Assembly: GCA_020637215.1 (NCBI GenBank)
Contig: JACJWI010000012.1
Coordinates: forward strand, 1 to 32,351
Source of the DNA: Microthrixaceae bacterium
GTDB lineage: Bacteria; Actinomycetota; Acidimicrobiia; Acidimicrobiales; Microtrichaceae
Direction: 5' to 3'
Length of the DNA: 32,351 nucleotides
The translations under genes and the position numbers were made by a program. This document shows, one piece after another, positions 7,652 to 16,131 of this stretch; within the stretch, counting starts at the first letter, position 1, and every line of letters starts with the position of its first letter. Below the pieces are notes generated by a model, which worked only from the letters and a program-made list of their open reading frames with translations, was not told where the DNA came from and searched no databases.

Positions 7652-10048
7652 ATGGGCACCGGCGACCCTCGGGAGCAGGGGGCCATCAAGGATCTCCTGC
7701 GAGAGGTCGACGCCCTGCGGGCGGAGAATGCCCGGCTCCGCGGCCTACTGGGGCTCGACGACCGGGCACGAGAGGGTCACGCCGAAGCATGGGCGCCGAC
7801 GCTGCTCACCGAGCAGACAACACAGCCTTCCGTGGACGGCTCGTCCCCATGCGACGACCAGCTCGGTCTGCTCCGGTCGCTGTTCGGTGCCCGCTCCGAT
7901 GTGTACGCCCAGCGTTGGGAGAGCGCGTCGAGCGGGAAGTCCGGCTGGTCGCCGGCGACGAAGGGCCGTTGGTTGAATGGCAGACCGCCGAAGGACCACC
8001 TCCCGTTGACCGACGAGGTCTTCGCTGCGCACCTGAGAGGCGAGCAGACCATCGGGATCTACCCGCTGCTGCGCGGCGACACCTGCACTCTGCTGGCCTG
8101 TGACTTCGACAAGGGAACCTGGGCGCTCGACGCGCTCGCCTACCTCGACGCCTGCCACCGCAACGGGGTTCCCGCCGCCCTGGAGCGGTCGCGGTCGGGC
8201 AACGGGGCGCACGTGTGGGTCTTCTTCACCGCACCGGTGCCGGCCTCGACGGCTCGCTCCATGGGAGCGGCGTTGTTGCGCCAAGCGATGACGGCGCGGG
8301 CCGAGCTGGACCTGTCGAGCTACGACCGGTTCTTCCCGTCGCAGGACTTCCTGCCGAAGGCCGGGTTCGGGAACCTGATCGCCCTCCCGCTCCACGGCGG
8401 CTGCGCCGCTCGGGGCACGACGTTGTTCCTCGACCCGACGACCACGGAGCCGTGGCCCGACCAATGGGCGTTCCTATCGTCGGTCGCTCGCATGGCACCC
8501 GATGCGGTCGAGGCGCTCGCGGAGACGCTTCGCCCGGTCGACACCGGACCGACGCTCTCGCTAGCCGACTTGGCCAAGGCCGGGGGTCCTCCGCCTCCAC
8601 CCGTGGTGCGTGCCCGTCTCGGGGCTGAGATGTCGATCGAACGGGCGGGTCTGCCGCCGGCGGTGGTCGCCGGGCTGAAGCACCTCGGATCGATCGCCAA
8701 CCCGGAGTTCTTCGAGAAGCAGCGCATGCGGTTCTCCACCTGGGACACGCCTCGCTACATCAGCGCCTATCGCGAGGACCTCGAATGGCTGCACCTGCCG
8801 CGAGGCCTGGCGGGCAGGGTCGAAGGCTTGTTCGCCGATCTCGGCAGCACGCTCCAGATCGTCGATGACCGACCTGAGGTGCCGCTGACCGACTTCGAGT
8901 TCCGGGGCCGGCTGCGACCTCAGCAGGAGACCGCGGTGGCGGACCTGGTCGACCACGACCTCGGCGTCCTCGTCGCTCCGCCGGGTGCGGGCAAGACCGT
9001 CATGGCCTTCGCCGTCATCGCCCACCAGCGCACACCGACCCTGGTCGTGGTCGATCGCAAGGAGCTGGTCGATCAGTGGCGCTCCAGGTTGCAGGACCAC
9101 CTCGGGGTCGACCCGACCGATGTCGGTCAGCTTGGCGGAGGTCGCAACAAGCCGACCGGGGTCATCGACGTCGCGATGATCCAGAGCCTCTCCCGGCGCG
9201 ACGACCCGTCGCTGTTCGACCGGTACGGGTTGATCGTGGTCGACGAGTGCCATCACCTCCCCGCGGTGTCGTTCACCACCTGCATGCGCACCGCACGGAC
9301 CCGGCGTTGGCTCGGGCTGACCGCCACCCCGTACCGGCGCGACAAGCTCGAAGCGCTTATCGCGTTCCAGTGCGGCCCCACCCGTCACGAGATCAAGCCA
9401 GCGGCAGTCGAGGGCACCGAGCTCGTCCGCCGAGAGCTCGTCGTACACCAGACCGAAACCGAGGTGTCCGAGGACGAAGCCGCGCACATCCAGCAGGTCT
9501 TCCGCGTCATCAGCGAAGACGAGCACCGTACGGCCCAGATCTGCGGTGACGTCCACGCAGCGTGCGCATCCGGTCGGACCTGCCTGGTACTGACCCAGCG
9601 GACCGAGCACATCGAAGCGATCGTCACCGAGCTCGCCGCACTCGGCGACACGGCGCTCGTCCTCAAGGGTGGTCTCGGCAAGAAGGCCCGTGCCGCGGTC
9701 ACCGACGCCATCGCTGCCCGCGACCCCGATGCGGGGATCGTGCTGGTGGCCACCGGGTCCTACCTCGGCGAGGGGTTCGACTGGCCCGAGCTCGACACCC
9801 TGTTCCTCGCCTTCCCGCTCGCGTTCAAGGGACGCGTCGTCCAGTACGTCGGGCGGCTGCTGCGCACCCACGAGGGCAAGCACCACGTCGAGCTCCACGA
9901 CTACGTCGACGGTCGTGTCCCTGTCCTCGACCGTATGCACACCAAGCGGCTCCCCGCCTATGCCACCCTCGGCTTCGACGTCCCCAAGACCCGCCGACAA
10001 CCGCGCCGCTCGACACCATCACCCGAAGCCGACAACGATGCCTTCTGA
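7652..10048 (+). CDS. TOTE-type primase-helicase (archaeo-eukaryotic primase plus SF2 helicase)
   Basis: 798 residues. In order: a short coiled coil (LREVDALRAENARLRGLL, about residues 12-32); an archaeo-eukaryotic-type primase domain with the metal-binding pair CDFDKG (D151, D153) and SGNGAHVWVFF (H187); then an SF2 helicase with Walker A APPGAGKT (K448), Walker B DECH (531-534), TATPYR, and a C-terminal lobe with GEGFDWPELD and QYVGRLLR. This order matches what has been called the TOTE conflict-system primase-helicase, a predicted defence or mobile-element-linked nucleic-acid enzyme. The C-terminus ends soon after the helicase (Pro/Arg/Ser-rich tail), and I see no nuclease domain, so a nuclease would have to be supplied separately. 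ATG 7652 is the first good start; the 3' end overlaps the next gene by 11 nt. Confidence 0.85.
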   Translation: MGTGDPREQGAIKDLLREVDALRAENARLRGLLGLDDRAREGHAEAWAPTLLTEQTTQPSVDGSSPCDDQLGLLRSLFGARSDVYAQRWESASSGKSGWSPATKGRWLNGRPPKDHLPLTDEVFAAHLRGEQTIGIYPLLRGDTCTLLACDFDKGTWALDALAYLDACHRNGVPAALERSRSGNGAHVWVFFTAPVPASTARSMGAALLRQAMTARAELDLSSYDRFFPSQDFLPKAGFGNLIALPLHGGCAARGTTLFLDPTTTEPWPDQWAFLSSVARMAPDAVEALAETLRPVDTGPTLSLADLAKAGGPPPPPVVRARLGAEMSIERAGLPPAVVAGLKHLGSIANPEFFEKQRMRFSTWDTPRYISAYREDLEWLHLPRGLAGRVEGLFADLGSTLQIVDDRPEVPLTDFEFRGRLRPQQETAVADLVDHDLGVLVAPPGAGKTVMAFAVIAHQRTPTLVVVDRKELVDQWRSRLQDHLGVDPTDVGQLGGGRNKPTGVIDVAMIQSLSRRDDPSLFDRYGLIVVDECHHLPAVSFTTCMRTARTRRWLGLTATPYRRDKLEALIAFQCGPTRHEIKPAAVEGTELVRRELVVHQTETEVSEDEAAHIQQVFRVISEDEHRTAQICGDVHAACASGRTCLVLTQRTEHIEAIVTELAALGDTALVLKGGLGKKARAAVTDAIAARDPDAGIVLVATGSYLGEGFDWPELDTLFLAFPLAFKGRVVQYVGRLLRTHEGKHHVELHDYVDGRVPVLDRMHTKRLPAYATLGFDVPKTRRQPRRSTPSPEADNDAF

Positions 10049-10400
10049 CGACCCGCTCGACGAGGGCTGGCTTCCCGACATCGACGATCCGGAACTCGAT
10101 CTTGACGACCTGATCGAGCAGATCACCGTCGATGCCTACGGCGACGAGGGCTACTGGTCGTTCCGCCAGGCATTCGAGGACCACGTCCAGTTCCCACTGA
10201 AAGCTTCAGCCATCGGTGTCGAGGTCACCGTCTCCGAAATCGACTTCGACGGCGACGAACGCCGAGGCCTCACCGCGTCGGTCGAACGCGACGACCGCGC
10301 TTGGACCGTCTCACTCCTCGACATCGAGATCACCGCAGACCAGCACCGAGTCGTACGCCTGGTCGCCGCCTATCGCCGCTGGCTCGGCATCGACCAGTAG
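10038..10400 (+). CDS. Small acidic conserved protein, third gene of the TOTE module
   Basis: 120 residues beginning MPSDDPLDEGWLPDIDDPEL. The first 35 residues are strongly acidic, followed by a compact beta-rich domain (FPLKASAIGVEVTVSEIDFD, then ERRGLTASVER and WTVSLLDIEI). That domain recalls a small family sometimes labelled calcium-binding, from memory. It starts 11 nt inside the end of the helicase gene, so it is almost certainly translated with it. No enzyme motif is seen. The acidic tail could bind metal or mimic DNA, but that is speculation. Confidence 0.75.
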   Translation: MPSDDPLDEGWLPDIDDPELDLDDLIEQITVDAYGDEGYWSFRQAFEDHVQFPLKASAIGVEVTVSEIDFDGDERRGLTASVERDDRAWTVSLLDIEITADQHRVVRLVAAYRRWLGIDQ

Positions 10401-10529
10401 CGGGGTGAGCATCCAACTCGCCATAGACGCCGTGGTACTGGACGTCGGCCCGCATCGACAGCTCCGACCTCGACCCGGCAGCAGCCACCAGAGATCTGGA
10501 ACCTGCTGTCGTGGCGTCCTCAACATTGG

Positions 10530-10556
10530 CGAATCTGAGGATCTTCCTCAGATTCG
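10530..10556. terminator. Perfect 12-bp hairpin between convergent operons
   Basis: CGAATCTGAGGA (10530-10541), loop TCT, TCCTCAGATTCG (10545-10556). It lies between the ends of the TOTE module (+) and the PIN/HTH pair (-) in a 294-bp gap that is otherwise empty. It lacks a T run, but position and symmetry suit a bidirectional terminator. Confidence 0.5.
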
Positions 10557-10694
10557 TGCAGTCAGCAGTCAGGATCCTCCAATCGAGGGGTCCCCGAGGC
10601 GCTGTCGACCGATCCGGCGGCGTCGGAGGTCGTCGGGCGAGGTCGGCACTCCGTCGAGTGCGCGGGTCCGTGTCCCGCGCTGCCGCTGGGCCGG

Positions 10695-11294
10695 TCAGGG
10701 CTTCTTCAACAACGCTTCCATCAGGTCAGCCGTCTGGGTGGCCTTGGCTCGACCTAGCGCAGCGATGGTCGACCTATCCGTCGCCCCGGTCAAGCTCGCC
10801 ACGGTGGTGCGGTGCGCGTCCCGCATCCTCGCCGGATGCATGGTCACGAGCCGAGAGAGCAACGTGTCGGCCGTGAGCAACTCGATCCCGACTGATGCCA
10901 TCGCCTGGGGTGGGAAGTCCTTGACGTTGTTCGTGCAGAGGACCTCCGCTCGAGCACTCACGGCTGCCGCGAGGACGTGGCGATCGTCCTCATCGGGCAT
11001 GTCGAGCTGGTTGACCTTGCGGCGAGCCGCAGCGGTTGGTTTGACCTCGGCGTGCGGGTACGCGTCGTTGAGCAGCCGGATCAGGAGGCGGCCATGCTCC
11101 GCATCGAAGGTCGAGTTGTTGACCTGGAGGTGCTCCACCGCCTCGATGAGGATCGCCCGGCTCCAGCGGATCGCGATGGCTCCCTCATCGGCGGCGTACA
11201 CGAGGTAGTCCCGCAGCACCCGAGAGTAGAGCACGTTGGCATCAGCGAGGACGACCGTGATCGGCCCGAGGACCCCTGAGGGTTCGCTCGTCAC
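10695..11294 (-). CDS. PIN-domain toxin (VapC-like)
   Basis: 199 residues with PIN-fold acidic residues in order: LADANVLYSR (first Asp), RAILIEAVEHL (Glu), MPDEDDRHVLAAAV (Asp pair) and CTNNVKDFP (last Asp). PIN domains are metal-dependent RNases and act as toxins when paired with a DNA-binding antitoxin. A C-terminal extension of about 60 helical residues (ATDRSTIAALGRAKATQTAD) follows the PIN core, longer than in minimal VapC proteins. Its ATG overlaps the stop of the antitoxin gene (ATGA, 11291-11294). It converges on the TOTE module. Confidence 0.85.
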   Translation of the reverse strand: MTSEPSGVLGPITVVLADANVLYSRVLRDYLVYAADEGAIAIRWSRAILIEAVEHLQVNNSTFDAEHGRLLIRLLNDAYPHAEVKPTAAARRKVNQLDMPDEDDRHVLAAAVSARAEVLCTNNVKDFPPQAMASVGIELLTADTLLSRLVTMHPARMRDAHRTTVASLTGATDRSTIAALGRAKATQTADLMEALLKKP

Positions 11295-11674
11295 TCCACC
11301 AGTCCGGCATCGTTTTGGAGTCGTGCCAGCTCAGCGAGGATCGGTCGACGCCGATCGCGCTCGGCTGCCAGGAAGGCCTGGATCGACGCGACGGTGATCC
11401 GGTGATGGGTGCCCACCTTGCGGTGATCGAGCCGGCCGTCGTCCATCAGCTTGCGGACCTGAGGCCGCGACATCCCGAGCATCCGACCTGCCTGGGTCGG
11501 AGTGACCTCACCCAGCTCGTTCGTGAGGACCACCTCGCGACCACCGACCTTGGCATCGACGAGCTGGGCCATCCACTCCGCGGTCTCACGCGACACGGTG
11601 AGACGGACCTCATCGCCGCCCTTGGCCAGGGCGCGGTGCAGTTTGTCAGCGTCTCGGGTCAACGTGTCAGCCAT
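11291..11674 (-). CDS. Excisionase/MerR-type HTH antitoxin partner of the PIN protein
   Basis: 127 residues. The centre holds an excisionase-like DNA-binding domain (VTPTQAGRMLGMSRPQVRKL followed by DGRLDHRKVGTHHRI). The C-terminal helix (AFLAAERDRRRPILAELARL) probably contacts the toxin. The start ATG at 11674 has GGAG about 6-7 nt upstream. Antitoxin precedes toxin, the vapBC order, with a 4-nt overlap. Upstream (11690-11720) GCAGAT occurs twice, a possible but weak operator. Confidence 0.8.
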   Translation of the reverse strand: MADTLTRDADKLHRALAKGGDEVRLTVSRETAEWMAQLVDAKVGGREVVLTNELGEVTPTQAGRMLGMSRPQVRKLMDDGRLDHRKVGTHHRITVASIQAFLAAERDRRRPILAELARLQNDAGLVE

Positions 11675-11860
11675 GGTCCGCTCCAGTCATCCGATCTATC
11701 TGCATCAACTGTAGCATCTGCCAGAGCCCAAGAGTCGAGCGATCATTCCCTCCCATCGCCCTGACCAGCGGTCGGGACACCGGCGGTACTGGGGGCAACG
11801 CCGCAGGTCACAGCGCTGGCAGGCTCGTCGGGTTGGTGCCGAAGTGGTCAGGCTTCGGCG

Positions 11861-12985
11861 ATGGCATACATCATCCAACGCAACAACCGCTTCTACGTCG
11901 TCGCCTATGACGGCCTCGACCCGCTCACCGGCAAGGAACGCCGACGCTGGCACCCCGCTGGCAGTGACCGACACGAGGCCGAGGAGATCGCCGGTCGGAT
12001 CCAGAACGATGCCGCCGGAGCCGCTCCGCCTCGAGGTGGCCCGGTGAACCTCGGCGAGTTCCTCGTCGACACCTGGCTTCCGATCAAGCGTCGACACGTC
12101 CGAGCGACCACCGCGTACCGGTACTCGTGGATGGTCGACAACTACATCAGCCCATCGATCGGTCACATCCCCCTCCGCCGACTACACGCAGATCACCTCG
12201 ACGGCCTGTACGACCAGCTCGCCACCAACGGGGGCCGCGCCGGCACCGGACTCGCAGCGAAGACCGTGCACGAGGTCCACATGATCATCCGTTCATCGCT
12301 CGACCTTGCGATCCGCCGGCAGCTCATCGGCGTCAACGTCGCGCAGGCAACGAACGCCCGCCACAAGCGTCCGACCCGCAAGATCCTGGCGAGCCTGGAG
12401 CGCCGAAGAGCCTCGCGCGACCTTCCTCACAGCGGCTCTACCCGGCGCTGCACCTCACCGCGCTCACCGGCATGCGACGAGGCGAGGTGGCAGGGCTCAA
12501 GTGGTCCGACCTCGACCGGGCCAACCAGCGCATCTCGATCAGCCGCACCATCCAGAGCATCGCCGGCCAACCGGCCGAGTTCCCTGTCAAGACCCGCACC
12601 AGCCGCCGCTGCGTCGACCTCGACGAGCAGACAACGGACGTCCTCGGCCACTGGCGGCGTCGCCTCGGACGCGACGGACTCCCGACCGACGCGACGACTG
12701 GATCTTCCTCAATCCCGCAGGCCGGTTCGTGAACCCCGAGTCCATCGCCCAGCTCTTCCACCGGATCCAAAGAGGTCTGCCCGACCTCACCAGGATCCGG
12801 TTTCACGACCTCCGACACACCCACGCGTCGCTGCTGATCATGGACGGCGTCCCCGTGAAGGTCGTCAGCGAACGCCTCGGCCACGCCAACGTCGCGTTCA
12901 CCATGCACATTTACCAGCACCTTCTCCCAGGCATGAGCGCAGCCGCCGCCCGCCAGTTCGCCGCACTACTGCGGAGGATGTCCCG
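11861..12985 (+). pseudogene. Tyrosine integrase with several frameshifts (int 2)
   Basis: The gene starts at ATG 11861 (MAYIIQRNNRFYVVAYDGLD), with the N-terminal SAM-like domain (TWLPIKRRHVRATTAYRYSW) intact. The reading then changes frame near 12370, again near 12430 and again near 12690. The catalytic pieces are therefore spread over three frames: LTGMRRGEVAGLKW, then FHDLRHTHASLL, then LGHANVAFTMHIYQHLLPGM. It is closely similar to the integrase at 18579, including about 27 bp of 5' leader. A 7-bp hairpin (11838-11859) ends one base before the ATG. The C-terminus merges after AAAARQFAALL into sequence leading to an IS256-family remnant. No attachment core follows. It is non-functional unless the shifts are sequencing errors. 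Confidence 0.85.
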
Positions 12986-13023
12986 TTCGCTGTTGAAGTC
13001 GCCGCGGGTGGTGGTCCCGGTGT

Positions 13024-13365
13024 TCATGCGGCGAGGTCTTCGTTGGGGTCAGTCTCGCGTGGTGGTGTGACACTCTCGGCGTGACGGGCGAGAGCGGTGA
13101 CGAGGTAGGGCATCTGGGCGTGTCCGCGTACTCGTCGGAACTTCTTCTCTGCTTCGAGCAGCCCCGCGGCGCACCACCGGCGGCGCATGTCTCCCTCGTC
13201 TCGCCACCGCTTCACGTTGCGGGTCGTGGTGCGTGCGATGCCGATCATCGACTCGATCATGTTCGTGCACACCAACGTGCGACCGCCAGCGGATCGAGCG
13301 GCAGCAAGGCCTCCTGTCCACCGTCCTCGGTCAACCTCAGCATCGAGTCCGTCGAGGGATCATCT
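13024..13365 (-). pseudogene. IS256-family (Mutator) transposase, C-terminal fragment
   Basis: On the minus strand CTNMIESMIGIARTTTRNVK, RWRDEGDMRRRWCAAGLLEA and EKKFRRVRGHAQMPYLV match the end of IS256-family transposases (the conserved TN-x-IES element and the RRW-x-AAG-x-LEAEK-x-FRR region). A preceding piece in another frame (LTEDGGQEALLPLDPLAVAR) fits the segment just before it. Only about 110 of roughly 400 residues remain, in two frames, and no inverted repeats are found. It lies tail-to-tail with integrase 2, so it probably helped destroy that element's end. Confidence 0.75.
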
Positions 13366-13514
13366 GTGCCGGCGAAGCGCCGGGTTCGTGATCGTGGGGT
13401 TCCGAGTCCCCCGGCGTGGCAGGTCGAGCGCTCATCAGCCGACGCGGTCGTCGTGCTCCCCCTTCGTCGAGTGCAAGCCGACCCGCTCGATCGTCCGTGA
13501 GTACCGTCGTGAAG

Positions 13515-14447
13515 ATGACCTTGCCCGGAGTCGAGCCGCCGCCGGCACGGCAGACGATCACGACGGAGGGCCAGGACTTCATGGTCGCGGTCCCGGGTGC
13601 TGCAGGTCAGGTGGTGCGCACCGGCCGTGGGGAGGATCGGGCAGCGGTCACCGGCTTCGAATTGGGCAGCGCGCAGCTCGCTCTGATCGAGGTCGGGTTC
13701 CCTGCCGTGGCGGAGGCGGTGGGGACGAGCGACGCGGTCATCCTGTGCACGATGCTGCGAACGCCGCCAGGAGGCCGTTGGGACGGGGTTCCGCTCGCTC
13801 CGGGGCAGACGTTCGTCTACCCCGCTGGTTCCACGCACCACGCGCGTGACCCGGCCGGGCTCCGTTTCGCGCTCAGCGTGCTGCCGGCCGAGGTCCTGGA
13901 GTCGGGAACGAGGAGCCTCGGCTTCAACCCTGACCGTGCCGGCGACCGCCACGTCGTGGTCGGCGGTGATCTCCCTGCGCTCTGCGAGCGATTCGTGGAC
14001 GACGACGAGTTCGACGTCCCCGCCTCGCTGGCCCAGGACCATCTCGTCGATGCGGCGATCCGGACGATCTGTGGCGGACCCGACGAGTCGAACCGTCGCG
14101 GCGGTAGCCGGTGGCAGGACGGCGAGCTGATCCGTGCATCGATCGCGTTCCTCGAGCACAACGGTCGTTGGATCGTGCCGATGCTGACGTTGTGTCGGCA
14201 CGTCCACGTGTCCGAGCGCCGTCTCCAGATCGCGTTCGGGAACCTGTTCGGGATCGGCCCGAACGCCTACATGCGCTATCGGGCGCTCCAGTCGGTGCAC
14301 CAGGTCCTGCGCGACGCGGAGCCGGATGAGGTGATGGTGTCGGAGGTCGCGCGGCGACACGACTTCCGTCATCTGGGCCGGTTCGCCGGTTTCTACTCCG
14401 CCACCTACGGCGAGGCACCGTCGAGCACGCTCCGACGCAGACGCTGA
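13515..14447 (+). CDS. AraC-family transcriptional regulator
   Basis: 310 residues. The C-terminal third is a double-HTH AraC domain: LTLCRHVHVSERRLQIAFGN for the first HTH, then MVSEVARRHDFRHLGRFAGF for the second, followed by YGEAPSSTLRRR, the usual PS-x-x-R finish. The N-terminal part resembles an AraC ligand-binding beta barrel (VYPAGSTHHARDPAGLRFAL). Proteins of this class activate neighbouring operons on binding a small molecule. In-frame GTG codons at 13497 and 13509 are alternative starts; no strong ribosome-binding site decides. The next gene starts about 95 nt downstream on the same strand and is the likely target. Confidence 0.85.
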   Translation: MTLPGVEPPPARQTITTEGQDFMVAVPGAAGQVVRTGRGEDRAAVTGFELGSAQLALIEVGFPAVAEAVGTSDAVILCTMLRTPPGGRWDGVPLAPGQTFVYPAGSTHHARDPAGLRFALSVLPAEVLESGTRSLGFNPDRAGDRHVVVGGDLPALCERFVDDDEFDVPASLAQDHLVDAAIRTICGGPDESNRRGGSRWQDGELIRASIAFLEHNGRWIVPMLTLCRHVHVSERRLQIAFGNLFGIGPNAYMRYRALQSVHQVLRDAEPDEVMVSEVARRHDFRHLGRFAGFYSATYGEAPSSTLRRRR

Positions 14448-14543
14448 CTATCCGCTTTCCGCACATCGATCCGCTCCCCGCGACGCGGTCGAGCGCCGGA
14501 GGACAGACTGATCGCAGTTCAGGGGTCGCGAGCCGCGCCCTCT

Positions 14544-16043
14544 GTGAGGACGATGGACGACAGGAGGCGTGTCGTGGCCGATGCGTTGGATCGATACCGC
14601 GAACTGGCAGACCTTCCCCTCGAGGGCGGGTATCCGACCGCGGAGGTCGCGGGTGCGCTCGCGACCGAGTTGTACTTCCAGCGCGCGGTGCAGACGTACC
14701 TGTGGGCGTTGCCGGCGGTGAACCTGTTCGCCATGCGCGAGAGCATCGGCCGCGACTTCGGCCACGGCTACAACGTGATGGCCGTCTACGAGCAGCGACT
14801 GAAGCCGAACACGCTCATCACGACCCCGAACTCCGACGTGATCTACGGGCTGTGCTTCATCGACCTGTCCGAGACCGGGCCACTGGTGGTGGAGGCGGCG
14901 CCGATGGTGCAAGGCCTCGTCGACGACGCCTGGCACCGCCCACTGGTGGGCCCGGTGGTCGACGGCGTCCAGTACCTGGCCGACATCGGCATCCCGGGCC
15001 CGGACCAGGGCAAAGGCGGCAAGTACCTGATCGTCCGCGAGGGCGACGACCCCGGCACCGATGCCAGCGACTACTTCGTGTACACGAGCCCCACGAACGG
15101 CATCTACATGCTTCTGCGCGGCTTCTTCCGCTCCGTCGACGACCTCGCCCCAGGCGTCGCTCACATCGAGGGCATCAGCCTGCGGCCGTTGCACGGCGAC
15201 GCTCAGCCGATGGACTACGCCCACGCGTCGGACGCCCCAGCGGACGCGATCTTCGCCCACGATGCCTCCTACTTCGAGATGCTCGACCGGGTCATCCAGA
15301 GCGAGCGTGACGACGTCGTCGACCCGTACATGCACGGCGTGCTGGCTGCGCTCGGCATCCGTCGCGGCCACCCGTTCGCGCCGACCGACCGCCAACGCGA
15401 CCTGCTCGACCTCGCCGCCAAGACCGCGTGGCGGATGGCCAAGGGCATCGCGGCGGACTTCGACGAAGGCGACAACGCCCTGTGGTGGTCCGACCGGCGG
15501 TGGATCGCCCATGCCCGCACGATCACCGACGACTTCTACCGGACGCTGATCGACGAGCGGTTCTGCGACCGCGACACCGGCCACACCGACATCGACGCCA
15601 AGGCCCACATGTTCATCAACCACTTCTCGATCTCGACCGGGATGATGAGCGTCACCCCCGGCAAGGGCGCGAAGTACTGCAACGCTTACAAGGACAGCGA
15701 CGGCAACTACCTGCGCGGCGAGCACACCTACCGCATCGACCTCCCCGCCGACGCCCCCGCCGACATCTTGTGGTCGCTCACGGTCTACGACGCCGAGACC
15801 GCCTCCGGAGTCGACGCCGAAGGCCAGGCCTATCCGTCGCTGAACTCCATGAACCCCATCGCCGCCAACGACGACGGCACCTACACCATCGTCGTCGGCC
15901 CCGAACGACCCGCCGACGCAACCAACTGGCTCAAGACCGTCCCCGGCCGCGGCTGGTTCGGGCTGCTGCGCTGGTACGGGCCGAAGGCCGAGTTCTTCGA
16001 CCGCCATTACAAGCCCGGCGACTTCGTCAAGATCGACGTCTGA
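14544..16043 (+). CDS. DUF1254/DUF1214 domain protein
   Basis: 499 residues. The N-terminal DUF1254 region has the conserved FQRAVQTYLWALPAVNLFAM, TLITTPNSDVIYGLCFIDL and GIYMLLRGFFR. The C-terminal DUF1214 region has ADAPADILWSLTVYDAET, PSLNSMNPI and NWLKTVPGRGWFGLLRWYGP. The catalytic role of the family is not established; members are often linked to stress or secondary metabolism. No signal peptide is visible, unlike many DUF1254 proteins, so it is probably cytoplasmic. The start could be GTG 14544 or ATG 14553. It lies between the AraC regulator and a SulP transporter gene 88 nt downstream. Confidence 0.85.
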   Translation: MRTMDDRRRVVADALDRYRELADLPLEGGYPTAEVAGALATELYFQRAVQTYLWALPAVNLFAMRESIGRDFGHGYNVMAVYEQRLKPNTLITTPNSDVIYGLCFIDLSETGPLVVEAAPMVQGLVDDAWHRPLVGPVVDGVQYLADIGIPGPDQGKGGKYLIVREGDDPGTDASDYFVYTSPTNGIYMLLRGFFRSVDDLAPGVAHIEGISLRPLHGDAQPMDYAHASDAPADAIFAHDASYFEMLDRVIQSERDDVVDPYMHGVLAALGIRRGHPFAPTDRQRDLLDLAAKTAWRMAKGIAADFDEGDNALWWSDRRWIAHARTITDDFYRTLIDERFCDRDTGHTDIDAKAHMFINHFSISTGMMSVTPGKGAKYCNAYKDSDGNYLRGEHTYRIDLPADAPADILWSLTVYDAETASGVDAEGQAYPSLNSMNPIAANDDGTYTIVVGPERPADATNWLKTVPGRGWFGLLRWYGPKAEFFDRHYKPGDFVKIDV

Positions 16044-16131
16044 AAGCCAGTGGAATCCGCCAGCGAACAGCCCGAGACCTCCCCCCGGCACCAAAGGTGG
16101 AGGCAGGGATGAGCGACGCTGGGAGCAGTTG

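Noticed and set aside
8561..10000. A 479-codon minus-strand frame opposite the helicase
   Set aside because: No family pattern, and the helicase motifs on the plus strand are unambiguous; it is a high-GC shadow frame.
10401..10694. A small gene between the TOTE and PIN operons
   Set aside because: Open frames exist, but none has a start signal or recognisable pattern; only the hairpin stands out.
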